From positions 40,544 through 100,373 of the forward strand of contig NZ_LNYZ01000042.1 of NCBI RefSeq assembly GCF_001468065.1: a stretch of 59,830 nucleotides of DNA. Direction: 5' to 3'. The notes beneath the pieces were generated by a model that worked only from the letters and a program-made list of their open reading frames with translations, did no database searches and was not told the origin of the DNA. Below, in pieces: positions 8,346-17,192 of the stretch. The position numbers and the translations under genes were made by a program. Position 1 is the first letter of the stretch. Every line of letters starts with the position of its first letter. This DNA comes from Legionella steigerwaltii (GTDB lineage Bacteria; Pseudomonadota; Gammaproteobacteria; Legionellales; Legionellaceae).

Positions 8346-9280
8346 AACGCTGCCCTATTACTTATGACGTAATTAGTGACCAAGAAAACTATTCTCAACG
8401 TGGATTGCATTTGCTTTCCCCTCAATTAAAAAACCTTAGCCCATTAGATTTAAGTGCTGATGAGCAGCGACAGGAAGCAATTGCTCGTGTAGGAAAGATG
8501 TCTATTCAAGGCGTCCAAAAGAAACTAAGTGCCAAACTAAAGATTAAGGAAGGAGGTTTTGAAATCGTTGATCAAAAGGGTCAGTACATTTTAAAACCAC
8601 AAAGTGATATTTACCCAGAATTGCCGGAAAATGAAGCCATTACTATGACCCTTGCAAAGGCCATTGGCCTCGAAGTTCCGGTTCATGGTTTGGTTTATTC
8701 TAAAGACAACAGTTTGACCTACTTCATTAAACGCTTTGATAGAATAGGCCATAATAAAAAGTTAGCTTTAGAAGATTTTGCACAGCTATCAGGTGAAGAT
8801 CGACATACAAAATATAAAAGCTCTATGGAAAAAGTAATTGCAGTCATAGAACAGTTTTGTACATTCCCAAAAATTGAATTCGTGAAATTATTTAAGTTGA
8901 CGTTGTTTAACTTCTTGGTCGGCAATGAAGACATGCATCTAAAAAATTTTTCATTAATTACTAAGGATAGAAAAATTTCCATGTCACCAGCCTACGATTT
9001 ACTTAACTCAACCATCGCTCAAAAAAATACCAAAGAAGAACTGGCTTTACCTCTAAAAGGAAAAAAAAATAATTTAACAAAGAGTGATTTTCTTAAATAT
9101 TTTGCCATTGAAAAATTAGGATTAAACCAGAACGTCATCGATGGGATCGTACAAGAGTTCCATCAGGTAATGCCAAAATGGCAAGAGCTGATTGGTTTCA
9201 GTTTTTTATCTCAACCGATGCAGGAAAAATATCTCGAATTGCTAGAGCAACGGTGCAAGCGATTAAATTTTTTTGATTAA
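8342..9280 (+). CDS. hipT: HipT serine/threonine kinase toxin
   Basis: A 312-aa HipA C-terminal kinase without the HipS subdomain. The Gly-rich loop contains MSIQG with Ser54 as the likely autophosphorylation site. The catalytic loop is GNEDMHLKN with Asp197, and the metal-binding Asp219 lies in SPAYDL. KPQSD and YFIKRFDR supply the ATP-site lysine region. These positions match what I recall for the L. pneumophila HipT kinase, and the sequence appears very similar to it, which supports a Legionella host. HipT kinases halt growth by phosphorylating a translation component such as an aminoacyl-tRNA synthetase. The gene converges on the integrase and the stop codons overlap at 9277-9280. Confidence 0.9.
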   Translation: MKRCPITYDVISDQENYSQRGLHLLSPQLKNLSPLDLSADEQRQEAIARVGKMSIQGVQKKLSAKLKIKEGGFEIVDQKGQYILKPQSDIYPELPENEAITMTLAKAIGLEVPVHGLVYSKDNSLTYFIKRFDRIGHNKKLALEDFAQLSGEDRHTKYKSSMEKVIAVIEQFCTFPKIEFVKLFKLTLFNFLVGNEDMHLKNFSLITKDRKISMSPAYDLLNSTIAQKNTKEELALPLKGKKNNLTKSDFLKYFAIEKLGLNQNVIDGIVQEFHQVMPKWQELIGFSFLSQPMQEKYLELLEQRCKRLNFFD

Positions 9281-10509
9281 CTAATATCCGCAGTCTCCAT
9301 CATATGCTTAAGTATAAAATTAGCCACTTGTTGCATGGGTTTTCTTAATCGCTCAACGTCTTTCATGATATACCCTGCTGTTACATCGTTATTCATTTTA
9401 TGATTGAGTAACCTTTTTAACGCATAAGCAGGTAAATCAAGACTATCAGCAATAGTGGCGAATGTTCTTCTCAAATCATGCAAAGTAAATGGTACACCGG
9501 ATAACTCCACCACCCTATTCACCGCCTTTTTAGGCTCATAGATATAGCCCGTTTTACTTTCCGCTGGAAATACAAATTCACTGGTTTTATTCCGGCTCCT
9601 GCGTTCCATTAACTCATAAACAAAATCAGACATAGGTAATGTGTGGATTTCGTGGTTTTTAGTATCTTGCAAGGTGATGGTTTTGGATTTGAGATCAATA
9701 TCCGCCCAACGTAAAGAAGCTGCTTCCATTTTTCGCATGCCGGTGAACAGGAGCAATAAAAAATAATCATGCCACAATAAGGCATTGCGGTAATTATCAG
9801 TCTCAACCAATACAATGACCGCTTTATACCAGTCAGATAATTGATGCGGCTTGATGACTGTTTGTTTTCGATCTACTCGATACCATGCCCGGGTATGCGA
9901 GAGGTATTTGACTGGGTTAATAGTAATAATTGGATGTCCGTTGCCATCTTGATATTCATACATGGCGTAATTAAAAATGGCTCTTAATACTCTCATGGCA
10001 TTATTTGCACGTGCTTTACTGTTTGCCTGGCCATGTTTGGTGTGCCGTTTGGCAATCATCTCGCGGGTAATATTCACCAGAGGTTTATCAAGCCAATCAG
10101 GTACTACTTCATGCAGCACACATTGATAATCGTTTAAGGTGCGTGGTTTTAAGTCTTTTCTTGCTTTGAGGTAGTCATTCAATACCTGCTGTAGGGTCAT
10201 AGCGTGAACTTTCTTGGTTTTCTTCTCCGCTATAGGATCATCGCCTCGGGCTACACTACCCAACAGACTTTTGGCTTGTTTTCTGGCTTCTTCAACCGTC
10301 AAATTGCCGTATTTGCCTAAAGTGACTCTTTTTACCTTGCCATTGATTCTGGTTTCAACGATGAAACTTTTAACACCACCAGAAGTAACTCTTAAAGCAA
10401 AACCTTTTAAATCATTATCACGATAAAAGGTTTGGGTTTTGCCGGGAATATGCTCGAGTTTATCAACGATGGTTTTGGTTAATTTAATACCTTTTTCAGT
10501 GACTGCCAT
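9277..10509 (-). CDS. int: P4-type tyrosine recombinase (island integrase)
   Basis: An N-terminal DUF4102-type arm-binding domain (FYRDNDLKGFALRV ... FIVETRINGKVKRVTLGKYG) is followed by a SAM-like core-binding region and the catalytic domain. Numbered from an upstream GTG-type codon, the catalytic residues are Arg277 (TGMRKMEA), His362 and Arg365 (HDLRRT), His388 (LNHK) and Tyr398 (VTAGYI). The start MAVTEKG at 10509 is chosen because AGGGG lies just upstream and family members begin there; the frame is open 18 codons further. The 3' tRNA fragment 157 bp beyond its 5' end is the expected attachment site. Confidence 0.9.
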   Translation of the reverse strand: MAVTEKGIKLTKTIVDKLEHIPGKTQTFYRDNDLKGFALRVTSGGVKSFIVETRINGKVKRVTLGKYGNLTVEEARKQAKSLLGSVARGDDPIAEKKTKKVHAMTLQQVLNDYLKARKDLKPRTLNDYQCVLHEVVPDWLDKPLVNITREMIAKRHTKHGQANSKARANNAMRVLRAIFNYAMYEYQDGNGHPIITINPVKYLSHTRAWYRVDRKQTVIKPHQLSDWYKAVIVLVETDNYRNALLWHDYFLLLLFTGMRKMEAASLRWADIDLKSKTITLQDTKNHEIHTLPMSDFVYELMERRSRNKTSEFVFPAESKTGYIYEPKKAVNRVVELSGVPFTLHDLRRTFATIADSLDLPAYALKRLLNHKMNNDVTAGYIMKDVERLRKPMQQVANFILKHMMETADIS

Positions 10510-10665
10510 TTTTACCCCTAAAATTCCATGTAGACACCATGTAGACAGTTTATTTAAAACCAAATATTTGTCAATAAAATTAAAAATGGCTTAATAACGT
10601 TGATTTTAAAGGGTTTTTAAAAGAAATTCAAAGTTGGTAAAAGTAGCTAAAACCCCTATTTTACA

Positions 10666-10712
10666 GACTCATAATCCGTTGGTCCTAGGTTCAAGTCCTA
10701 GTGGGCCCACCA
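10666..10712 (+). other. 3' fragment of a CAU-anticodon tRNA: attachment-site junction
   Basis: GACTCATAATCCG forms the anticodon loop (CTCATAA) and 3' anticodon strand, followed by variable bases, a complete T-arm (CTAGG-TTCAAGT-CCTAG), the acceptor strand TGGGCCC and encoded ACCA. The D-arm and 5' half are absent; upstream sequence is AT-rich and unrelated. This is a duplicated 3' end of a tRNA-Met or tRNA-Ile2 type gene left by integration. The intact tRNA gene should mark the other end of the island, left of this window. Confidence 0.85.
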
Positions 10713-11013
10713 ACAAAATATTTAAAAATCAATAACTTACAATTTATACCCTTCATTTGTCTAAAATATTGCAGAGATTTTGTGTCGAATATTCCCCACA
10801 AAAGTTACAACACCAGTTAGTAGGAAGTAGATAACATATTATTTTATATAATATTTAATGATCAGAAGCAGCGGGACTATTGGTCATCCACTTGGGAAAC
10901 ATAAAAAAATTACCCTCGAGGTGTTCTTTATTCAAATATTTTTGTCTAAGATTTAACTTTTATTCAATAAGTTGCTTTGTTAATTTATTAAGTTTTTACA
11001 GGAAGTTTTAAAT
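10713..11013. other. Intergenic region after the island junction
   Basis: About 300 bp of AT-rich DNA between the tRNA fragment and the barrel-protein gene. I see no ORF, tRNA or strong hairpin. It presumably holds the promoter of the following gene, whose ribosome site AGGAAG is at 11000-11005. Confidence 0.5.
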
Positions 11014-12642
11014 TTGAAAAAAATTATTTTTTTAGGGACATTCTTTTATTTCATTTTAACTACAACTACTATTTCTGTTTGGGCAAAAGATAGAACTCAA
11101 ACTACCTCAAAATGCAATCCTTATGACAACTACGCATGTTTGGACAGTTATTTAGGTGAGAATTTTTTTGCCCGTTTTTTTCGTTATTATAAATTGGAAA
11201 TGGGACATGCCGCAGCTCCTTCTGATCCTCACGCACCTCCCTCTCATAGAGTCGGCTGGCCAGCCACGCCGGAATCCACCCCGCCTATGCCATTTACAGA
11301 ATGGCCTTATGGGGCTACAACATCTTTAGGGGTCAGCCTACCTAATTCCGTTGATAGCCCATTCATGGTTGGCATTGCTAAAACCTCTGCTGGAAAATGG
11401 TTACAAAAAAATCATATTCAAGCTTATGGTTGGGTCAATGGTGGAGGCAACATAAGCACCAACACTGTAAAACCAGGCGGCAATGCACCTATGGCCTATA
11501 TGTATACGCCCAATACTGTTGAACTGGATCAAGCTGTTCTCTATATCGAACGCGTTCCCGATACGGTTCAAACAAGCCATCTCGATTGGGGTTTTAGACT
11601 ATCAGGAATTTATGGGGAAAATTACCGCTATACTACCGCATATGGGATTGCCAGTTATCAGCTTTTAAATAACAACTCGGTTTATGGCTACGACTTTCCC
11701 ATGGTTTATGGTGAATTATATATTCCTAAAGTGGCTCAAGGATTACTTTTTCGAGTTGGACGCTATATTTCAATTCCTGATATCGAGGCACAACTCGCGC
11801 CCAATAATTATATGTATTCACATTCTATGTCGTACAGTTTTGATAACTACACCAACGAAGGTGTCGTCGCGAGTTTAGCAGTTGCCAAAAATGTCATTTT
11901 CCAATTAGGTCTAGTAGGAGGAACTGATACCGCGATTTGGAATATAGGGAAGAAAGTGAATAATCCTGCTCCAAACCCCTTATATCCGAATTCAACCTTT
12001 CTGAAAGACCCAGGAGCAAGATTAACAGCTGTTGCCTGTGCTCGTTTTACTTGGAACGATGGCAAAGACACATTCTATCCCTGTATGGATGGCATCAATA
12101 ATGGAGTGTGGGGTTACAATAATCTGCAGTGGTATGGCTTCACTTTTTACCACAAATTCAACGATCGTTGGCATATTGCTTATGAAATTTATACACTCCA
12201 TCAAAACAACGTTGCTAACATCAACAACCCTGTTGTGGCTGCTGCCATTGCCGCTGGAGGAACCCCTTTTTCACCTCAATACATACCGTTTAATGCGCCA
12301 AATGCAGCACAATGTAATAGCACATCGGTACTTACTTGTACTGCTTCAGTCTTAGCTACCGTAGCTTACATTAATTATCAATTCTCTCCTCTTGATAATA
12401 TTTCCTTTAGACCAGAATTTTATGATGATAAACAAGGCCAACGTACTGGTGTAAAAACTCGCTATCTTAATTTCGGGCTCGGTTGGCAACATTGGTTATC
12501 ACCGCAAATCGAATTGCGTCCAGAAATTGATTATGACTATGCCCTTGATAGAAATGCATTCAATGGCAATGTCAATGCAGGAATTCCACCAACCAAACGT
12601 TATACTGTACTGGGAGCAATGGACATTATTGCACATTTCTGA
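11014..12642 (+). CDS. BBP2/OmpL-like outer-membrane beta-barrel protein
   Basis: A 542-aa protein with a signal peptide (KKIIFLGTFFYFILTTTTISVWA, cleavage after WAKD region) and a long body of alternating aromatic beta strands, e.g. WGFRLSGIYGENYRYTTAYG, LLFRVGRYISIPDIEAQLAP and FSPLDNISFRPEFYDD, ending with the strand-like TVLGAMDIIAHF and terminal Phe typical of outer-membrane barrels. This matches the putative beta-barrel porin-2 family, whose transport role is unclear. The start is TTG at 11014, supported by AGGAAG eight bases upstream; no ATG is suitably placed. It is the first chromosomal gene right of the island. Confidence 0.8.
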   Translation: MKKIIFLGTFFYFILTTTTISVWAKDRTQTTSKCNPYDNYACLDSYLGENFFARFFRYYKLEMGHAAAPSDPHAPPSHRVGWPATPESTPPMPFTEWPYGATTSLGVSLPNSVDSPFMVGIAKTSAGKWLQKNHIQAYGWVNGGGNISTNTVKPGGNAPMAYMYTPNTVELDQAVLYIERVPDTVQTSHLDWGFRLSGIYGENYRYTTAYGIASYQLLNNNSVYGYDFPMVYGELYIPKVAQGLLFRVGRYISIPDIEAQLAPNNYMYSHSMSYSFDNYTNEGVVASLAVAKNVIFQLGLVGGTDTAIWNIGKKVNNPAPNPLYPNSTFLKDPGARLTAVACARFTWNDGKDTFYPCMDGINNGVWGYNNLQWYGFTFYHKFNDRWHIAYEIYTLHQNNVANINNPVVAAAIAAGGTPFSPQYIPFNAPNAAQCNSTSVLTCTASVLATVAYINYQFSPLDNISFRPEFYDDKQGQRTGVKTRYLNFGLGWQHWLSPQIELRPEIDYDYALDRNAFNGNVNAGIPPTKRYTVLGAMDIIAHF

Positions 12643-12788
12643 TGCCTAAAATCTCGTTTGTCGATAAAATAGGTCTGTTTGGCATTTAGACCCAATACAA
12701 GGCTCTATCTAATAAGAGTGATAAATGTAATCGTATTCCGATTAAAGATGAAATACAACACAACAAAATGTTGTGGGGATTTTGTGTA

Positions 12789-12866
12789 AGCAGGTCGAAT
12801 TAAATATCTAGAAAAAACATTGAATATAATTTATGCTCCGAGTTATTTTTAATTTCCATGAAAAAT
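12789..12866 (+). mobile_element. Solitary IS630-type end, inverted relative to the complete IS
   Basis: About 75 bp matches, in reverse orientation, the right end of the IS630-family element at 14520-14597 with only about five differences. It begins AGCAGGTCGAATTAAATATC directly after a TA dinucleotide (12787-12788). With the right end of the complete IS it forms outward inverted ends that enclose the 142-aa gene. The rest of the 12643-12996 gap has only a weak hairpin near 12690. Confidence 0.75.
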
Positions 12867-12996
12867 AAGTTTAGAGACGATAACAATTTGTTTTAAAATT
12901 GTTTATTAAATCGCTAAAGCTTGTTGAGAAGAATATTAAAAATATATTTCGAATCACCATTGATCAATATTAGTACATTTTTATTAGGTGTTATAA

Positions 12997-13425
12997 ATGC
13001 AAGAAAAAAAAGAAGATGCACCAATAACAAACGAGGACCTGTCTTATTTCCCTGAGATTCCATATCAGAAACTATTTCAGCGACCATATCACTGGCCAGT
13101 ATTAATGTTTCAAAAATTTGAGCCCCCTGTTATGCCCGATTTTTCTCTTTTTAACAATATATTAAATCTTGAACCTTCCAGGTCAATAAAAGCACTAGAG
13201 TTAATAATTGCGGATAAAATTTCTCCAGAAGATAACATTGAAGTCAAAGAGGTATTTAATACTATTATGGCAATACGTAAGATGCATTCTGCAAAATCAG
13301 TTGAACTTTCACCAACCTATGGAATGCCTGTTAGTAAGATAAAAGAAATATTTGATAATGAAGTTCATAAACTGATTCACATCCAAAAACAACAAATAAA
13401 TCCAGAATCTCGACAACAAATGTAG
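12997..13425 (+). CDS. Hypothetical 142-aa protein between IS ends
   Basis: I do not recognise this protein. It is hydrophilic with an aromatic, proline-rich N-terminal part (YFPEIPYQKLFQRPYHWPVL, FEPPVMPDFSLF) and a helical, charged C-terminal half (IKALELIIADKISPED, VFNTIMAIRKMHS, KIKEIFDNEVHKLIHIQKQQ). There is no signal peptide or membrane segment. It lies between a solitary IS end at 12789 and the complete IS630 element starting at 13449, so it may be cargo. The size and helical tail would suit a phasin-like or secreted protein, but there is no direct evidence. Confidence 0.55.
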   Translation: MQEKKEDAPITNEDLSYFPEIPYQKLFQRPYHWPVLMFQKFEPPVMPDFSLFNNILNLEPSRSIKALELIIADKISPEDNIEVKEVFNTIMAIRKMHSAKSVELSPTYGMPVSKIKEIFDNEVHKLIHIQKQQINPESRQQM

Positions 13426-13448
13426 CTTGGTAAAGAGATCTCTTAATA

Positions 13449-14597
13449 TGCAGGTCGAATTAAAATCTATAACAAATCAGAATAAGCATCGTAATTGAAA
13501 TGAATTTTAGAAACCGTTCTCCCTTCATGAAAATGCCAGATTAATTTATGTATTTGCTGTATAAGCTCCTCCATAGTTGTAAATGATTTACAACCATAAA
13601 CTTTCTGCTTGAGCCAATGCCAAAAGCGCTCAATTGGATTGTATTCAGGTAAATAGGCAGGAAGAAAAAACAACTCTATCCAATCATGTTTTTTGCCAAA
13701 AGCTTGCACTTTTTTGCTTTTATGAATGGAACCATTATCAAGAATAACCATTAACTTTTTATCAGGATTAGCTTTATGTAGCTGATGAAGGAATATAATA
13801 AATTGCTGGCTATCCCCCTTGTCTGCTTGTTTCCAATAAAAATCGGTTTGTTCGCATGTTTAATGCACCAAAAATCGTTTTACTTAACCTGTTTTTAACG
13901 TTATTGACTACTTTTTTTCACCGTGCTTAAACCAACCTCTGCTTACATAAGGTTGATTCGAAAAGTGGGATTCATCAGCGAACAATATTTCAATATCCAT
14001 AGTGTGTTTTGGCTAATGTCTTCAACAATTTCATTAATGCGTGCTTTCTTTTCAGCAGGTGATGGGATATTCAACGGCATGGTTTTTGAAAAACGTTTGT
14101 ACACAAATCCCAGCTTATTCATAGACTTTATTATCGTTTTATCACAAGCAGGTATTCCTTGCTTTATAAACCAATCTTGTAATAGGTTTATCTGCCAACC
14201 CGCCTCTTGATAACCATAGTCTTGCGGGGATTTGCTCAAAAGCTCTGGAAGATGTGATTCAATCAAAGGCGCTTTCTTTGCAAGACGGCCTGGCTTTTTT
14301 CGGGTTTCTAAGCCCATCAGTCCATTCTCTATATAACGCTTGAGCCACAGTCTGATGGTATGTTCATTACGGCTTAAATGGTTGGCTATTTCAGATACTG
14401 ATTTTCCTGAATTAGAGAGTAATACATAATGAACACGTTCCCCTATCTTTGAGCGCTGACTAAGCCGTAACTGATTTAGACCCGCTTTTCCCTTTTCATT
14501 GAGCAATATCCTTATCATCTTTTTTCATGAGAATTAAAAATAGCTCTGAGCATAAATTATATTCAATGTTTTTTCTTGATATTTAATTCGACCTGCT
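13449..14597 (-). mobile_element. IS630-family insertion sequence
   Basis: Terminal inverted repeats GCAGGTCGAATTAAA (from 13450) and its complement (to 14596) bound a transposase remnant. TA dinucleotides at 13447-13448 and 14598-14599 flank the element, the target duplication expected for IS630/Tc1-type transposition. The length is about 1,149 bp. Confidence 0.85.
13467..14518 (-). pseudogene. IS630 transposase with multiple frameshifts
   Basis: The N-terminal part (14518 to about 14010) has the helix-turn-helix domain SVSEIANHLSRNEHTIRLWLKRY. The frame is then lost near 14005, where a different frame reads FADESHFSNQPYVSRGWF, containing the first catalytic Asp. Another shift near 13850 leads to QADKGDSQQFIIF and then MVILDNGSIHKSKK and EYNPIERFWHWLKQK, the second Asp and Glu of the DDE triad. 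At least two frame changes are needed to join the pieces, so the enzyme is inactive unless supplied in trans. Confidence 0.85.
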
Positions 14598-14621
14598 TAG
14601 TTGTTTTAGCTGCCAAGAAAC

Positions 14622-15677
14622 TCATTTATGCTTATGTCTATGATGGATATCTGGATAATGAGGATGAGAGTGTTTCATAAATTCATGGCGATGATAGTGT
14701 ATATGTGGCTCCTTACCATCCCAAGGAAAATCATGCTTATGTTGGTGATGGTCATCATGAATATGACTATGGCTATGAGCAAAAGGTTCGTGCGTATGTT
14801 CATGCTCATGGTGTTCTGTAAGATGTAACCATATACCAATCCCCATTAATGTAGCCGCAATCCAAAATAAAACAGACGTCGTTTCATGAAAAAACAAAAT
14901 TGCAATTGCTGCTCCTATAAAGGGAGCTGTTGAAAAATAGGCTCCTGTTCGCGCAGTACCTAGGCCACGCAATGCAAAAACAAAGAGAACAAGGCTGGCA
15001 CCGTAACCAATAAAGCCTATTAAGAGTACATAACATCCAGTCAACCAATGAGGGAATGACATACCTAAACTCAATGCAAGACTTGTGCTCACGGTTCCAG
15101 AGACCAAGCCCTTGCTTCCTGCAATAAAAAAGGGATCACCAGCAGAAACCCTACGAGTAAGATTATTGTCAATCCCCCAACATAAGCAAGCACCTGTAAC
15201 TGTAACTGCTCCAAGTATATTTTCTTGAGTTGTGTTGCTATAGGGCCAAGAGAGTAAAATACCGCCTACTACAATTAGAAACATGCCAAGCATAATTCGA
15301 TAAGCGGTGCTTTCCCTAAAAACAAACCATGCTAATAAAGCAGTAAACACTGCTTCAAGATTTAACAATAACGATGCCGATGCTGCACTTATTTGTTGTA
15401 AACCAAACATTAACAGAATCGGTCCTAATATTCCGCCAAAACCTATGGCCCCTAGCAACCAAATCCAATCTCCTTTTACTATTCCAGAATGACGCCAGCC
15501 ACGGTCTTTGGCCAAACGTGTGAATAGTAATCCTATGCCACTTCCAGCATATAACAATCCGGCAAGCAACAAAGGTGACATTTGCCCAACAAGTTGTTTC
15601 GCAAATGGCGTGCTAGCCCCAAAGAACAAAGCGGCTCCTAGTGCTGAACTAGTAGGAGAAAATAATCGGTTATACAT
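14622..15677 (-). CDS. EamA/DMT-family transporter with a histidine-rich tail
   Basis: Residues 1-285 form about ten hydrophobic segments in two EamA-type repeats (e.g. LGAALFFGASTPFAKQLVG and ILGAVTVTGACLCWGIDNN), typical of drug/metabolite exporters in the inner membrane. The last 67 residues contain about 25 histidines in HSH, HHEH and HRHKHK patterns. Such a tail is unusual for DMT proteins but common in Ni/Co/Zn transporters, so a metal-linked export or metal-sensing role is inferred. It lies just after the IS630 element, with its 5' end facing the GNAT gene. Confidence 0.8.
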   Translation of the reverse strand: MYNRLFSPTSSALGAALFFGASTPFAKQLVGQMSPLLLAGLLYAGSGIGLLFTRLAKDRGWRHSGIVKGDWIWLLGAIGFGGILGPILLMFGLQQISAASASLLLNLEAVFTALLAWFVFRESTAYRIMLGMFLIVVGGILLSWPYSNTTQENILGAVTVTGACLCWGIDNNLTRRVSAGDPFFIAGSKGLVSGTVSTSLALSLGMSFPHWLTGCYVLLIGFIGYGASLVLFVFALRGLGTARTGAYFSTAPFIGAAIAILFFHETTSVLFWIAATLMGIGIWLHLTEHHEHEHTHEPFAHSHSHIHDDHHQHKHDFPWDGKEPHIHYHRHEFMKHSHPHYPDIHHRHKHK

Positions 15678-15975
15678 GATTTATATTCTTTCCGGGCTTA
15701 AATAGATTGAAGTACTCATTCATATTTAAATAATGATACATAATTCGTTAATTACAAATAAATAAAGAATATTTGTATCAAATGGATTTGCATTTGACCT
15801 TATTCACCTTTACATCTCAAAAATTACAGTTTACGAATATGAGTTATTTTGAACGAGAAGAAATTAGAAATGCTTTGTTGAGATACTGTGAATTAGATAG
15901 ATTGGCCATGGTTATGATCATAGAGGCATGGCATTATATGCTTTAAACTTAAATACTTATCATACCGAGAAAAAA

Positions 15976-16836
15976 ATGATTGCGATAAAAAAGCTAGAAG
16001 AATTGCACATAGATGAATTGTCATCCTATCTCAATCATTATCAAGAAACGACTATGTTCATTAGGAATAATTTATACCACTCAGGAATAACCTACCAAGA
16101 TGTGCCATTTCACGGAGAATATTATGGTTCCTATGAAAACAACAAACTTAATGGTGTTTTAGTTCATTATTGGAATGGTAATGTAATGATGCAAGCTGAA
16201 AGTTTCTCTGCATTATCAGCTTTGATAGACGAATTTAAACTTAAAAAAATAAGACCAATTGGTGGAATACTGGGTGAAGACACTCAAGCCAATTTTGTCA
16301 TTGAGAGGCTGGGCTTACAATCATCACAATTTGCTATTAATTATCAGGAAAAACTATTCCTGCTCAATCTTGACAAAATGATTATTCCTCAATCAATGGA
16401 CTCATATAACTGCACACTAAAAACACTCCAAGATTGTGAAATGGATGTCATCAAAGAATGGCTTATCGCTTATCATATAGAAGCACTTGGAGATGATCTG
16501 AATAATCCCAAACTTGAAGAATCCATTATTGATGAAATTCAAGATACAAAGCTTAGCCAAAATCGATGGGTTTTATTTGTAAATAACATACCTGTTTCAT
16601 TATGTGGGTTTAATGCCAAGTTACCCGATATTGTACAGCTTGGTCCTGTTTATACTCCTCCTTCTTTAAGAAATAAAGGGTTTGCTAGAATTACGGTATA
16701 TCTTTGCTTAGAGCAAGCTGCTGCCCAACAAGTCAAAAGAGCAATTTTATTCACCAATGATAATTCTGCTATATGTGCTTACCAAGCTCTTGGTTTTCAC
16801 GAAATTGGAAAATATCGATTGGCCTTGTTAAAATGA
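15976..16836 (+). CDS. GNAT-family N-acetyltransferase
   Basis: This protein of about 286 aa has its acetyl-CoA-binding core in the C-terminal half: VQLGPVYTPPSLRNKGFARI matches GNAT motif A (Q/R-x-x-G-x-G/A, with RNKGFA as the pyrophosphate loop), followed by CLEQAAAQQVKRAILFTNDNSAICAYQALGF, the typical motif B ending. The N-terminal half looks like a degenerate second GNAT domain. An upstream in-frame start exists at 15928, but ATG at 15976 begins the conserved region. The substrate cannot be predicted. It converges on IS481 debris at its 3' end. Confidence 0.8.
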   Translation: MIAIKKLEELHIDELSSYLNHYQETTMFIRNNLYHSGITYQDVPFHGEYYGSYENNKLNGVLVHYWNGNVMMQAESFSALSALIDEFKLKKIRPIGGILGEDTQANFVIERLGLQSSQFAINYQEKLFLLNLDKMIIPQSMDSYNCTLKTLQDCEMDVIKEWLIAYHIEALGDDLNNPKLEESIIDEIQDTKLSQNRWVLFVNNIPVSLCGFNAKLPDIVQLGPVYTPPSLRNKGFARITVYLCLEQAAAQQVKRAILFTNDNSAICAYQALGFHEIGKYRLALLK

Positions 16837-16854
16837 GCGCTTGTTAAAAAAAAT

Positions 16855-17100
16855 AAGGTACCGTTTAAACCTTCTAATCCACTTTCCTTATAACGATCAT
16901 AGATCTTGTATCCAGTTTTTCGAGAAATACCAAATTCCTGACATAAAGAAGACATTTGTTCACCATCTAATAATCTTGCTACAAATTTTATCTTTTCATC
17001 CACCTTATTACACTCCTTTCAAGGCATTCCCTTCTCCTGAAATGCCAATGAGTGTAACCTATGTCTCCGGAATATTTTGTTACCTATGTCTCAATAAGGA
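16855..17100 (-). pseudogene. IS481-family transposase remnant with IS end
   Basis: Reading left from 17003, the frame MDEKIKFVARLLDGEQMSS continues LCQEFGISRKTGYKIYDRYK, the N-terminal helix-turn-helix of IS481/IS3-type transposases. Homology stops after GLEGL and runs into the GNAT gene 3' flank, so only about 45 codons remain. The sequence 17052-17094 (TGTAACCTATGTCTCCGG ... CCTATGTCTC) is the matching IS end, duplicated at 29108. No transposition activity is expected. The remaining DNA up to 17192 is non-coding. Confidence 0.75.
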
Positions 17101-17192
17101 CATTCTCTAAATTCAATAAGTTACAATTGATTCTCTCAACCCTCTAAAGCCCATTGTGGGGATTTTGGGGGCTCTTTGAAAAGCTGCTAATA

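Noticed and set aside
10600..10712. Complete tRNA gene at the integrase end
   Set aside because: Only the anticodon loop, T-arm and 3' acceptor are present; the 5' half does not fold as a tRNA.
14628..14828. Met-rich plus-strand frame
   Set aside because: Antisense of the His-rich tail (CAT codons read as ATG); not a gene.
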